Of a stretch of 64,000 bases of DNA, positions 12,236 through 23,000 are shown piece after piece. The notes beneath the pieces are model-generated. The model searched no databases. It had not been told where the DNA came from and was given only the letters and a program-made list of their open reading frames with translations. Made by a program: the position numbers and the translations under genes. Source of the DNA: Hygrocybe punicea (lineage: Eukaryota > Basidiomycota > Agaricomycetes > Agaricales > Hygrophoraceae); assembly GCA_963556145.1 (NCBI GenBank), contig OY744473.1, positions 4,774,001-4,838,000 of the forward strand, given 5' to 3'. Numbering within the stretch: the stretch's first letter is position 1; each line of letters begins with the position of its first letter.

Positions 12236-12695
12236 GTTGCTAGGGACGTGAGAGTGGTTAGGGCACAGATGCAAGGTTCAAACCTCAACCAGCAGCAGGC
12301 CAAATAGCAAGTAACATTTCAATGTGGTTCTGGATACGACTCCGGTTATGGTTCTATGGTTCCGATACTGTTATGGAACCATTTTGTGAAGGATTCCAAC
12401 CATGTCTATCTATCTCATTACTATTGGTCAAAATTAGTTTTTTCATTGCTCTGTATGAGATCAATATATTTGACTGAGGCTGAAGTACATGAACCATTTT
12501 GCATGAATAAATTTGCAGAACGATAGCCCAATTAAAATTTGTGACAGATATGTACACAACTATGAGAGAGACAAAAAATTCTCTGCAGCCATCTTTCGAG
12601 TGCTGTGCTGGCTCCAGCTTCAGTAAGCTTCATGATTAATGCTGACTGAATTCACTTACAAGCCAACTTCAGCTAGAATTAGATACGAAATAAAT
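12236..12695. repeat. Dispersed repeat R3, copy 1, with tRNA-like B-box
   Basis: The block AACTATGAGAGAGACAAA, then TGTGCTGGCT, CTTCAGTA, TTAATGCTGA and ACTTACAAGCCA (12,555-12,690) recurs at 19,083-19,250. Both are preceded by a similar stretch containing GGTTCAAACCT (12,275 and 19,014), which fits the RNA polymerase III B-box consensus. This suggests a SINE-like family, but the A-box is poor and no tail or target duplication was defined. Confidence 0.5.
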
Positions 12696-12714
12696 GAAGA
12701 CAAAATGTTGGACT

Positions 12715-12800
12715 TGTGAATTCCAACCATCGGAAGTTGTTCCGATACAAGATGTGATTCCAGCCTAATATACAATATTAAACGGGCAGGACTGATGCAG
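12715..12800. repeat. Fragment of the GGAACC repeat family (GN)
   Basis: The sequence CCATCGGAAGTTGTTCCGATACAAG followed by GATTCCAGCCTAATATA and GGCAGGACTG matches 39,970-40,055, where it borders the HSP60 fragment. Here it lies about 0.8 kb downstream of the chorismate synthase fragment. Confidence 0.7.
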
Positions 12801-13084
12801 TCAGAACACCCAAAACCGGTTGGGGGATGGATGGGAAGGTACCGGAGGTGAGCACTGATCCTACTGAATGTCCAAGGCTGAGTGTCTGCAGTACAAGCAT
12901 TGTATTTTATCCAGAAGAAGAAACCTGATTTGGTGTATACACAGCATTAATTGCAAAGAGAGTTTTCGTCCAGTATTTGGGAAATTACCACACATCGCCA
13001 TTGTATATGTACATCATGAGCACGCCAAGTTATATCATGAATTTCCAGTTGAGTGGAAACAGTCATTGCGGGATCAGTGAATGA

Positions 13085-13545
13085 GACCCAACTAACTCTA
13101 ACACTCAAATTGAGCATGTGTGCTTGGATCGAGCATCGGCACCCAACAAAGGAACCGGTTCCAATATAATGCCAATGTTCTCATCCCTCATGCTCAAATA
13201 AGAAGTCAATCTATATTTATATTTAGTTAGATACTTCACATTGATCTTCTCTGTTAACCACCATGTAATGGAACAACTTTTGATGGAGAGTCCAACACTC
13301 TAATCAAGCCTGTGTGCATTGGGTTTCTGGGGGGGTCACTCGTCGGAATTGCACTTGCTAGTCGGAGACGCAGAAAGGGAAGGTCCCTTATTTAGATAAT
13401 TATTCCTACTCGCCCACATGTAGGTCCTACATAGGTTCCGCCCAAATGGACATAAAATCTGAAAAAATAAAAATAAAAATAAATAAAAAAAGCCTGTGTG
13501 CTTGAATGGAGCATTGGCACCCAAAGGAACTCGTTCCGATTAACA
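13085..13545. repeat. GN repeat copy, inverted, split by a retroposed insert
   Basis: Read on the minus strand it matches the tandem unit at 39,519-40,010: GGAACCGGTTCC core, GGTGCCGATGCTCGAT, TAACACT, the TTAGTTAGATACTTCACATTG stretch and the GGAACAACTT block. A 171-bp insert with an A-rich tail sits inside it at 13,318-13,488. Confidence 0.7.
13318..13488 (+). mobile_element. SINE-like retroposed insertion with target duplication
   Basis: The 12-mer AAGCCTGTGTGC occurs just before (13,306-13,317) and just after (about 13,490-13,501) this segment. The segment ends in an A-rich tail (AAAAATAAAAATAAAAATAAATAAAAAA). A direct duplication plus A-rich 3' end is the signature of target-primed insertion of an RNA copy. 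The 5' part (GGGGGGTCACTCGTCGG onward) has no clear tRNA or 5S match; a weak B-box-like GGTTCCGCCC lies near 13,433. The parental RNA is not identified. Confidence 0.6.
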
Positions 13546-13564
13546 CCAGTTCAGAGTTGACATC

Positions 13565-13725
13565 AACTGTCCAATTGTCCAAATTTCCTCACTGCTCAAA
13601 CCAGATGATATTGCCATATATACAGGAACATTGAGTGCTATAGTATGCTTCTTCACATTGCATAGTACAATCAAAGGGGATGCAAGAAAAGGAATGAATC
13701 CGAAAGACCCCTTGTCAATCGAGAT
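13565..13725. repeat. Dispersed repeat R4, copy 1
   Basis: Matches 59,005-59,165 over about 160 bp, including TCCTCACTGCTCAAACCAGATGA, TATACAGGAACATTG, ACAATCAAAGGGGATGCAAGAA and GAATCCGAAAGACCCCTTGT. Both copies end near pieces of the C48 gene family, so it may be part of that larger unit. Confidence 0.75.
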
Positions 13726-14668
13726 CCAGAGTGGGTGATCAGCATATTGGTGATCTGATAATTGTCTGTTTTAAGTAGCAGCAGTAGATGGAATCCGATA
13801 TCTGGGTAGTAATGAAGTGATTTCAAACTATCCAAGTTGAAGATCTCTTGATTTTCTTTTTAGAGGCCCATAGCCTTGTCTACATCAGGGGTATCCTTCC
13901 TATGCATGAGCAACAGAATGCCTTGAAACATATTGAACTCAGTCAAGAAGAACATTGAGTTGACCCTCAAAGTTGAGGACATCTGTGACTCACCAATAGT
14001 AATCATGACCAGATCTGGATCCAATTCCGATGAGTTACCAAAGTAATCGGAACCCAAGTTGCCGTTCTGGTTCCGGATACTTATTAATATCTAATCCTCT
14101 ACTTGTTGCTACTCATGTCAAAATTATATGGGACCTCAATGCTTTATGGTCACGTATGGACGACTGCTGAACCAGTGGTGAGTATTTGGATCAAGCACCT
14201 TTATTGGTGTTGAAACCTGATTATGATAATGGACAGTTATTGTTCTCCCATACCAAACAGAACCTCATGGTCACAGCAATAATATAGGGGGGGGAATGTC
14301 TGTTAGTAAATGAACCCTGAATTCAGGAGTAGTGAGTGCTTTACTGATAGGGTCCATTCTTGTTCTTGTAGAGTAGGCTGGTTAAGTAATGGTGTTAGGT
14401 TATGCTTTTGACTGGCACGCTCTTAAGAAAATTTCGGTCTCACGTGCTCAGTTGAAGTCTACTCGTGGAAAAGTAAACAATTATCAAACAATATATTCTT
14501 GTAACCCTCCATAAATCAATGGGTAGGAGCGGCATCACATTATGTTTGTTCCGAAAACATGTCTTCAGCTCCTGGAAAATTTTCACCACCTCCGATTCCG
14601 TAATGTGGACCCTCAGTTTCTAGTTTATCTTTGACCAATAAAATGGACATTGTTAATGAACATACTAC

Positions 14669-14819
14669 CATGCACCGGCCGTCACAGATGAAATCTCAGA
14701 ATTTTGGTCTTTAAATCTGATGGCTAGATCCAAAAATCTAGTTCAAATGAAGCCAGTCATCATCATCATCTGCTGGCATAATCATTATTTCACCGCCTGT
14801 TTTGAAATACGGCATGGGT
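14669..14819 (+). pseudogene. Fragment of the giant C48 gene (His block), copy C
   Basis: Nearly identical to 22,263-22,426 of copy B. In frame it reads HAPAVTDEISEFWSLNLM and then WHNHYFTACFE, the catalytic-His region of the C48 peptidase. Here the codon before HNH is TGG (Trp), whereas copy B has TGA. The flanks are unrelated to the gene, so it is a relocated or deleted fragment. Confidence 0.8.
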
Positions 14820-14828
14820 TCTAGTGTA

Positions 14829-15200
14829 CTAACCATTTACAGTATACATCATCAAATTTTCACAACATGGTAGACTCTTGGTTCTTGCCTACCATCAGTG
14901 AACTCTTTTTTACCACAAAGACAGCATACTGGGTCACCTCTGGAACCGGTGCCGGTTCCGGTCAGCTGCATTTATATATATATATATATATATATATTGC
15001 ACCTTTATAATTTACCGGTGAAGACCACTACTAGCCCTTCACCCTGCAATTTATGTCTGTTCCCATCCATATCCAACTAACTCCCTCTCTTATGCATATA
15101 ATTTGTCGAAACTTGTATTACTGAAATTCAATAACTGAAAACATAAAGCTTAGCTTCAGCTTTTTCTTTGTCTGAGTAGTTGTTGGGTGAGAGCAGTAAA
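14829..15200. repeat. Dispersed repeat R1, copy 2, with (TA)n
   Basis: Same block order as 10,650-11,015. A (TA)n microsatellite occupies 14,970-14,997 next to a GGAACCGGTGCCGGTTCC palindrome at 14,942. It leads directly into the F-box gene fragment. Confidence 0.8.
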
Positions 15201-15223
15201 CAGACCGGTTCCGTATACCGTAC

Positions 15224-15800
15224 TTGGAATCGGAATCGGCTGTGCTTCCTTTTCGGACACGTTTGCTTGCTCCTCCTTCCTCTGCACCCGCGCCCCCTCT
15301 TCTCCCCATGTGGCAGCATTCTCCTCTCTGCAACATCCCCATAGACATCCTTGAAAATGTCGCTCTCGAGATCGCCCTCACAGAACTCTGCAGGTCTAGC
15401 GCGTCCTTGACACCCCTCCTTTGTTCCTGCAAACACATCAACTCTGTTCTGGCCTTCGGCAGTTCAAATGCTCTATACACGCGCATATTCAAGAGCAAGT
15501 TCGACGTCAGCGCTCCTGCCCGTTGCTTCGGCAGTACTGTCCTTGAGAACGAGCCATTGGCCAGTCAGCTGTACAAGTACTACCTCACACTTCAACACAT
15601 TCGCCGCGGTGACATCTTCTCGCCCCACATCCTCGAAACATTCTGGACGTCCTTCCTGATGCTCTTGGATAGTGATGGGAAAAACAGATGCCAATTGAAG
15701 TGGGTTGGTTTGGAAAATTTCATGGGCAGGTTTGTCAGAACCAGGATATACGAGAGCCGGTGGGGAAACAACGGCTGGCCCGCAGACAATGCTGTCAATG
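15224..15800 (+). pseudogene. F-box protein gene fragment (N-terminal)
   Basis: The frame contains an F-box-like start (NIPIDILENVALEIA, then SASLTPLLCSCKHINSVL and LYTRIFKSKFD), followed by blocks that I associate with a large Agaricomycete F-box family: QHIRRGDIF, LLDSDGKNRCQLKW, RFVRTRIYESR and NGWPADNAVN. F-box proteins recruit substrates to SCF ubiquitin ligases. The similarity stops at about 15,790 and a short unrelated tail leads to a stop at 15,871, where family members continue for several hundred residues. It begins right after repeat R1 copy 2 and abuts a gene on the opposite strand. Family memory, not a search, supports the assignment. Confidence 0.6.
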
Positions 15801-16492
15801 ACTCACACCTTTCACACCTTTCTTCATCCTGGGTTTTGTTTCAGCCTCGAAATCTTCATCACTGTCAATAATTCTCCTTTTCTTGTCGACTGCTTTATGG
15901 CTAATTCTTGTGCGCCGCTTGCCAAACCTCTTCTTCGAATCTTGCGCAATAATGACATCAGAATCGCTACTTCTGCCAGATGGTGGAATCTGGGGGCTGT
16001 TAGACGCCAGGGCTACAACCACTGTGGTGCTGAAATGTGATAACTTCCAGAAAACCATCTGGATTATTACTCGCCTTCCGGAATCCTCAACCACCACATG
16101 TTCACCCCTACATCCTCTTCATTGGTCACTTCTTCACTATACTGGGGTTCCTCTTTGATCAACTGGTCATCAGTGCGGATCTCGAGTAAATCTTCTTTTC
16201 TGACATCGTCGGTTTCGACCTTCAAGACAAGTCGCCTTAGGCTGAAGAGAATCCTTGGGAATCGGATGCCAGGTTCATTCAAGACTTTAACAAAGACTGT
16301 TTCAGCATTCAGCTGTATGAGGGATAAATCAAAGCATACTACATAACCAAACCCACTTACATGTTCATCCAGGAGTCCATCGTAGATTCTTTGGAGGGCA
16401 TCAGTACAGGAGCCGTCCATTCGGGTTGTTGAATCGATAATTTTCTTGACACGTGCAGCAATGTGGTTGAGAGTCTTCTGGGAGGAGGACAT
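15795..16492 (-). CDS. Hypothetical small nuclear-type protein, two or three exons
   Basis: Start MSSSQKTLNHIAARVKKI at 16,492. After GLLDEH a 48-bp intron is visible (GTAAGT to CATACAG), restoring LNAETVFVKVLNEPGIRFPR. The exon is rich in Glu/Asp and ends near IPEGE, where a possible donor (GAGTAATA) could splice to a Lys/Arg-rich last exon (SKKRFGKRRTR, DKKRRIIDSDEDFE) ending at 15,795. The basic clusters look like nuclear localisation signals. No family recognised. It faces the truncated F-box frame tail to tail, so the F-box gene may have been cut where this segment joined. Confidence 0.5.
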
Positions 16493-16745
16493 TGGGTGCG
16501 GTGGCAAAAATGGTTCATTCAGTTCCGCCAGCCTTGGTCACGTGTTAGTTGGTTACCTTCTTTTATACCTCACCAGCAACACCCAAGCTTTATCATGCTG
16601 TTCAGCCTAAACGACCTGCGTTCCATACGTCGTTTGTACAAAACTAGAGTAAGTAAAGGTATAAGGGTGGATCTATCGGAAGGGCACATCCAATATATAA
16701 CGGTAAGCCAGTCAACTGAGCTATCAAGTAGCTGATAAAAATGGC

Positions 16746-17819
16746 ATGTTTCATCTTAAGTCAATCCTTACTTTGGTAACTGATGCGATTATGGAAGCGG
16801 AAGCAAAGGGCAATGCCAACTTAGGAGATAACATAGAACTAGAAATCCCGGAGCCTCCTCCCGGCTTACTGTCGGTAAAGGAGACGATGGAGGAGCAGAA
16901 GCGTGGCAATGCAAACTTAGACAACAAGGTAGAACAGGACATCCCGGAGCCTCCTCCCAGCTTACTGTCTGTAAAGGAGACGATGATGATGGTGGGGGAG
17001 CAGAAGCGTGACGACGCAAACTTGGAAGACAATTCAGAACTGGAAATCCTGGAGCCTTTTCCCGGCTTACTGTCGGTAGAGGAGAAGCGTGGGTCCTAAT
17101 TAACACGCATAGGAAAAGAAATTAAACAGGCCATATTCTTTAGATGTTGCGTATGATTTCCTTGGGGCCGTACAATATGAAGCCGGACAAGGATCTGTGG
17201 CAGAGACGATGATGACGGTGGGGGAGCGGAAGTGTGGCAAAGCAAACTTAGAAGACGAGGTAGAACTGGAACCTCCTCCCGGCTTACTGTCAGTAAAGCG
17301 GAAGCGTCGGTCACAATATGAAGCCGGACAAGGATCCGTGGCAGAAGCCGGACAAGGGTCCGTGGCAGACGTGAGTGATCACAGTTGGTGGTCTACACAG
17401 TCTGATTTCAGGTTAAGGACAACATCACGGAAGAGACTTCTCTCTACCACTTCCTCAAGCGGAAAAATGACAACGACAATCTTGGCCGCAAGAAGGTTGC
17501 GAGAATCAGCACGGAAGCTGACCGAATCAGTCTATTGAATTATCATATCAACCTCCTGCTTCTGTTGTCGGAGAAACGCGATGACCATAAAATTAAGCAA
17601 GCTGCTGGATTCCTGCGAGGAAGCCTCGATATGGATGGTGAAGGATGTTCGACGGTGGTGGAACACCACTTGAATAGGTTGCAGTACTTGGCTGGTGGGG
17701 ATTCCGACGAGGTGCAAAAGGCCGCAAGAATGTTGCGGGCCTGCATCAAGTACGTGTCAACACAATCCTGCTGCCATGTTATGATATGTCATTTCATGGT
17801 GTCCCTGTCTTACGTATAA
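16746..17819 (+). CDS. Repeat protein with C-terminal helical domain (locus 1)
   Basis: The N-terminal part carries four imperfect repeats of about 33 residues with the core ANLxDxxExExPEPPPGLLSV and KETMxxxGExKR (units near 16,800, 16,895, 17,000 and 17,200). A likely intron (GTGAGT to TTTCAG, about 17,370-17,412) leads to an exon in another frame: KDNITEETSLYHFLKRK, then NYHINLLLLLSEKRDDHKIKQ, DMDGEG and HHLNRLQYL, ending AARMLRACIKYV. That last part, about 80 residues and probably helical, resembles the tail of the sirtuin gene (30,143-30,400) and the locus at 61,100-61,380. The frame between 17,100 and 17,190 is interrupted by TAA, so either an intron lies there or the gene is damaged. 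Function unknown. Confidence 0.5.
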
Positions 17820-18047
17820 AATGTTTTTAAATATAAAATATATTTAATGGAAAACCAGGCGATGTTGACAAGATCTCCTATGATGGCAGCTGGTGAACTC
17901 GTTGAAAGTGGTGGGACTCTTCAGCTCCTGATGCTCCAAATTCCGGGAAATGGAAGATGCCATTACTGTTCAAGCTGCATTTGAAAAGGGAAGAATGAGT
18001 AACAGTCGGCATGGATATTGACAACAAAGATTAGCGTTTGATGATCA

Positions 18048-18810
18048 TTGCCCACATTCCCTTCAAACTTTGCCTCACCCAACTCACTGCCGGACCCCGA
18101 TGCACTCATTTCCATCATTTCTAAAGAGTACGACCATCAGAAATCCCAGCGTGCTCGCCGGAGTGGTGTGAAAGGGCCGAAAGATGGTGATGATGAGGCC
18201 TTGGCTTTTATACCTGGCACAAAGAAGAAGAATTGAACACCAAGAAAGGCAAACGTACCTGTTGGAACTGTGGCGAGGAGGGCCACCTTCGACGAAATTG
18301 TCTGAAGCCTAAGAAGGAACAAGGAGCATCTGACTCCAAGTCCAGCAGCACAGCACATGTTTCTGTGGCTTCCAATTCGGTTAGTGATCAAGCCTTCGGC
18401 ATTGAAGAACCCTCGGACTCTGACAGCATGCCCAAACCGTCTCCGACTCTGATGCTTGGGAGAGCGACGATGATGATGACGAGGGTTGTGGTGATGGTGC
18501 TGATTTGTTTTTCAGGCATGGGGGATGATGTTGGTGGGGTAGCTGATGGTGGTGAAGTTGACTGGGGTGGTGTTAGTTTGTTTGTCGGAAGGGCTTCTGT
18601 AATGCCAAGTGCTGAGCATTGGGATTCTCTCCGAGATGCGCTATATGCCACCAGTGATGTCAACAAGGTTGCTGAACCTTCAGATGAGCCGAACTCTTCC
18701 AACTGACCTGTTATCGAACTCTATGACTCAGGCTGCACTCGTCACATATCACCCTATCGTCATAACTTCACCTCCCTGGCTGAAATACCTTCGGTTATTG
18801 GCTACTACAA
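18048..18810 (+). pseudogene. Ty1/copia gag-protease relic
   Basis: The gag C-terminus has a CCHC zinc knuckle (CWNCGEEGHLRRNC) in a Lys-rich context. About 120 codons later, after an acidic Ser region, the frame VIELYDSGCTRHISPYR (18,712-18,762) matches the aspartic protease of fungal copia elements, with Asp-Ser-Gly at the active site. A stop at 18,236 precedes the zinc knuckle in an overlapping frame and another separates gag and protease. No integrase, reverse transcriptase or LTRs were seen nearby, so only a fragment remains. Confidence 0.8.
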
Positions 18811-18984
18811 TGATGCAATGATGGCAGAGATTTGGACAGGACAACAACAAGGACAAAGATCGAGACTACAGATGGTTATGGTAACCAATATGCCAGGACA
18901 GGTTAGACAGGGAAAAGTGACCTCCACCTCTCCTCCTAGTGAGCCGCATTGCCACATCAATTGACATATGCTTGAAATTGCTAG

Positions 18985-19250
18985 GAAATTGAGGGGGGAG
19001 GGCATAGGTGCATGGTTCAAACCTACAGTGAATCTTCTAATAGAAAATTAAAATTAGAAAAATTTGCAAAGGGACTTACAAAACTATGAGAGAGACAAAA
19101 TTTCTCTGTAACCATTCTTCATGTGCTGTGCTGGCTCAAGCTTCAGTATGCTTCATAATTAATGCTGATAAAAATTACTTACAAGCCATTCTGTTGCACA
19201 AGAGCTAAATGTGCGATTTTTGCACAAACTTCAGCTAGGAGTACTTAAAA
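18985..19250. repeat. Dispersed repeat R3, copy 2
   Basis: Counterpart of 12,236-12,695, including GGTTCAAACCT at 19,014 and CTTCAGCTAG near the end. A 35-bp stretch (CTGTTGCACAAGAGCTAAAT and on) is present only in this copy. Confidence 0.6.
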
Positions 19251-19446
19251 CTTAAATTACAATGGTGAACCATGGTCACTGCTGATAGTGATGTTTATTT
19301 GATTTCCATGGACGTGGTTACAGGTTGAATGGCTTGTATTGAGGAGGTTAGGTTCACAAGACATAAATAGGGTTAGGCACATCGCAGTACTTTGGGGAAG
19401 TTCTGGAAGTTCCTCAGGCAACTCTCTGTTTCTGAATACCCAACTT

Positions 19447-19575
19447 TAAAAACCAATAAAGGTACTCGATACGAATTCTCAGAACCGGTTCCACATGGTC
19501 ACGACGTGTGGACCATATTTTCAAAACCAATAAAGGTGCTAGATCTGAATACTCAGAACCGGTTCCGCACGGTCC
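19447..19575. repeat. Direct duplication with GGAACC-type palindromes
   Basis: Two units about 76 bp apart share AAAACCAATAAAGGT, AATNCTCAGAACCGGTTCC and a following ACATGGTC/GCACGGTC. Another GGAACCGGTT occurs at 19,717. Confidence 0.7.
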
Positions 19576-20009
19576 ATACATGACATACTGACCATAAAAC
19601 ATTAGAATCTTAACATGAGTAGTAATGAGTAAATGAACTCATGGGAAAAGGTTGGGCTTTCAACATGTATGCGGAACTGGAACAGCATCCGTGTTCCGGT
19701 GACTTCGGGAATCGGAACCGGTTATGATCACTATAAGTGGGCGGTGGGGCATGAAGACACACTTAGAGAAATCAATAAAAAACTTATCTTGGCAGTGAGA
19801 GTGGGCACACCACTCTTTGCCAAGTCACCCAGTCTGGATCTAGATCGACACTCGCCATCAGAACTGGAGCCCACTGCAAGGGTTTTCTTTCTGTACCTTG
19901 TTATTCTATTCATCTTTTGTAGCTTACAACACATGTAAATCAACTCCCACGGTCATGTGAATGCTAAAGAACATTAACTAACTGTCACAGAAACAGCTCC
20001 TTTGAGAAA

Positions 20010-23000
20010 ATGAGGTCCAAAAAAATCCAAACTCCAGAGGAATTCTGGTTGCAGAATCCTGAAATACCAACCAAGATAGAAGCAACACCGATTATGCATG
20101 GAGAAACCCCGTCAGCCTCACAATGTCCTAGCCACATTGCCCAACCGATCCGCTGTGCCTCCCAACCCCCTGGCCAAAAAATCATCACTCCAGAAGACTT
20201 TTGGAAAAAGAACCCAGACCTCCCTAAGGTCATCCACCCACCCTCATTGATTCTACACAAAGAATCCTCTACCATACTGGCACGAGATGAGTTATCAGCG
20301 AGTGAAGTTTATCACGAGTTATTGTTTCCTACCAGAGCACAAGAGTTTCCAGGTATGTTTTACTTATTATTATTTGAAGATATCATCGTTCATTATGTAC
20401 TCCTGCAATTTTCTGCAATTTTTACGGTAGACTTTGTTTCCACGGTGGAGAAATTGAACTTTCAAGGCACCTTAGCTGCACAAGGGGACCTGTCGACAGA
20501 GCTTAGTTGTAAAGCACAAGAGTTTCCAGGTATGTTTATGCCTACTATCTTTCTGTAATACTTACACACTCCTACAACGTTTGTACCCAAGGTTGTCTTG
20601 TTTCTGCTTTCGAGCGATTGAACATTGAGCAAACCTTAGCTCTACAAAAGGACCTATTGACAGACATGGCAAACTCAGACCTCCTTGGAAATAAAAATAA
20701 CTTTGAGCCCCAGTTGCCAGGTGTGTATAATTCTATAAAAGTAATAGTTTCTGCTCTGACATTAGAGAAGAGGAGGAGAAAAATAAATCTCTACTTGGGA
20801 GTCATTCGGTATCACACATGACACTGAGGGAGGAGGAGGAGGAGGAGGAGGAGGAGGATGAACTGCTATCTCGGGTTGACCTGGTGCTGTGGGAGAAGGA
20901 CAAGGAGGAATCGTTGTCTGGAAGCAGTTTGGTATCACCAACGCTGACAGAGAAGGAACAATTGCTGTCTGGGAGTCCATCTATAACCCAGGCAGAATTA
21001 GAAGGAGAAGAAGAGGTGGAATTGGAGCAATTATGTGAGCCAGTCCTATGATTACAACAAAGTTACCGATCCCACCGTTGTGGATGTAGTGAACAAGTTG
21101 GAAATCATTCCAAGTCATGGTTAGTTACATTATTGGTGCTCCATGAAAAATTGGATTGCTCAAGTGACCGAGTTCCAGGCATTCCACACCAGTGCAGCAC
21201 TCCAATGCAAGAAAAATTCAAATTCAGAAAACCCTCCGTGGTTCCAAAACCTTCATTTCCGGCTCCTATCAAAAATAAATACTGGCAAGGACGCAAAGTA
21301 ACCAACGTTTCCCTTCTCTCAGATAGTGAAGACTTGGCCGGTGATCCTCTGTTAAAATTGCATGAACAGACAGGGTTAATAGATATACCATCACTACCGG
21401 TAAATCAACCAAGCTCTACGGTGCAGACCTGTAAAGTCATGTTCCCAAATCACTTTGTCCTGTGTTAACTTTTCTCCAAGCAGGGGTAACATCTCAAACA
21501 GCAGAAACAGTTGATTCAAACAACCATGGACCTGCTGTTGGCAACAGTTCAAGACATGTCAGGTCTTTTAAGCCACGACCCCAGCGAGATCAACGACGCA
21601 GAGTTACGAATGTATCACTACTTTCTGGTGACGAAGTAGATGATGAATTAGATGATGGAATCAGCAAGCCAGCATCGCAGGCAAGCTCAGTTGCAGGCTC
21701 AGAAAATGCACCGGAACCATCATCACCGGAACCATCGTCATCTTCAGAACCAGAGCTTGCCAAGCAAGATGGAGTTGCACAACTTTCTGGTGACGAATTT
21801 GATGATATAATCAGCAACCCAGCAAGCTCAGTCGAGGGCTCAGAACATGCTGTGGAAACATCGTCACCGGAATTATCTTCGGAACTATCCACTGCGTCAA
21901 GTGATAGCTCTGGTAGTCCCTATCAGGCATCAGCACAATGTCTCTCCCAAGCAGAGAATTTTGCAGAGACTTCCTCCATAGCAAGCAGAGATATGCCTCC
22001 AAGATCAATTATCCCTCTGGATAGTCACAGGAAGGCATACAGTTAGTCCACATGTCTCCGTTTTCTTTATCCCTAACACTTCTTCTTGGTATAGTGACCG
22101 TTTTCTCTAATCCAAGTTTGTGGGCTGTAGCTGTGGAAAATATCAACCCTCAAGCCTGGTTGCTATGTGGAGGGTGCAATCATGAACATGTATCTTCTGA
22201 TGGAGTGGTATAGGTGCAAAAAGGATTCACCCAGCTACTTTATGAATATCTTCAACAGTGCTGACCATGCACCGGCAGTTACAGACGAAATCTCAGAATT
22301 TTGGTCTTTAAATCTGATGGCTAGATCCAAAAATCCAGTTCAAATGAAGCCAATCATCATCATCATCTGCTGACATAATCATTATTTCACCGCCTGTTTT
22401 GACTATTCGAGAAATATGGCATGGGTGTTTGGTTTTGATTTTTCTGTAAATGTAGAGATCTGGGCTCATGATACCGCCGATTGGTCTATTTGGGGCGGCC
22501 CAAGGTATTGGCTTAAAGTCAGCCAGCTATTCAGATGGTTACCATCACCACAAGCAGTGTTAGTCATCTCTTGTGATTTCCCTCAGGTATGTGTGTATTT
22601 GCTGCATTGTTGATAGGAGAAGTTAACTTTGAGTTCAGAATGGACATGATTGTGGTCCTTGGGCGACTTCTATTGCACTGGATATTATGTTGCATGGGTT
22701 AGACCATTACACAGAGACATGCCCAGCCCTGGAGTGCCCACATGTTACCCGCACAAAATTTCTTGAAACTGTTTTGATGCATGCATTTTCCTGTTACCAG
22801 TGGTGGAAATCAGGTATAGACAAGAAATGGCCTTATGAACCCTTGCATGTTGCTCAAAAGTTGGTGGTCGATGGCTTTCACACCAGTCCTGTACCAAAAA
22901 ATTTGCAAGTCATGCTGTCTTGCGTTCAGGACAGGTGCCGCATTTGTAAAGCTCAAAGAAATGCCAATTGGATTAGCCTATTTGGGGACAGTTCCAAATG

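Noticed and set aside
12236..12300. Possible tRNA gene with GGTTCAAACC box
   Set aside because: No cloverleaf with anticodon stem could be drawn and the spacing of A- and B-like boxes is too short; kept only as part of a SINE-like repeat.
20762..20980. Minus-strand poly-Pro frame
   Set aside because: It is the complement of the GAG/GGA run that encodes the Glu-rich exon of C48 copy B.
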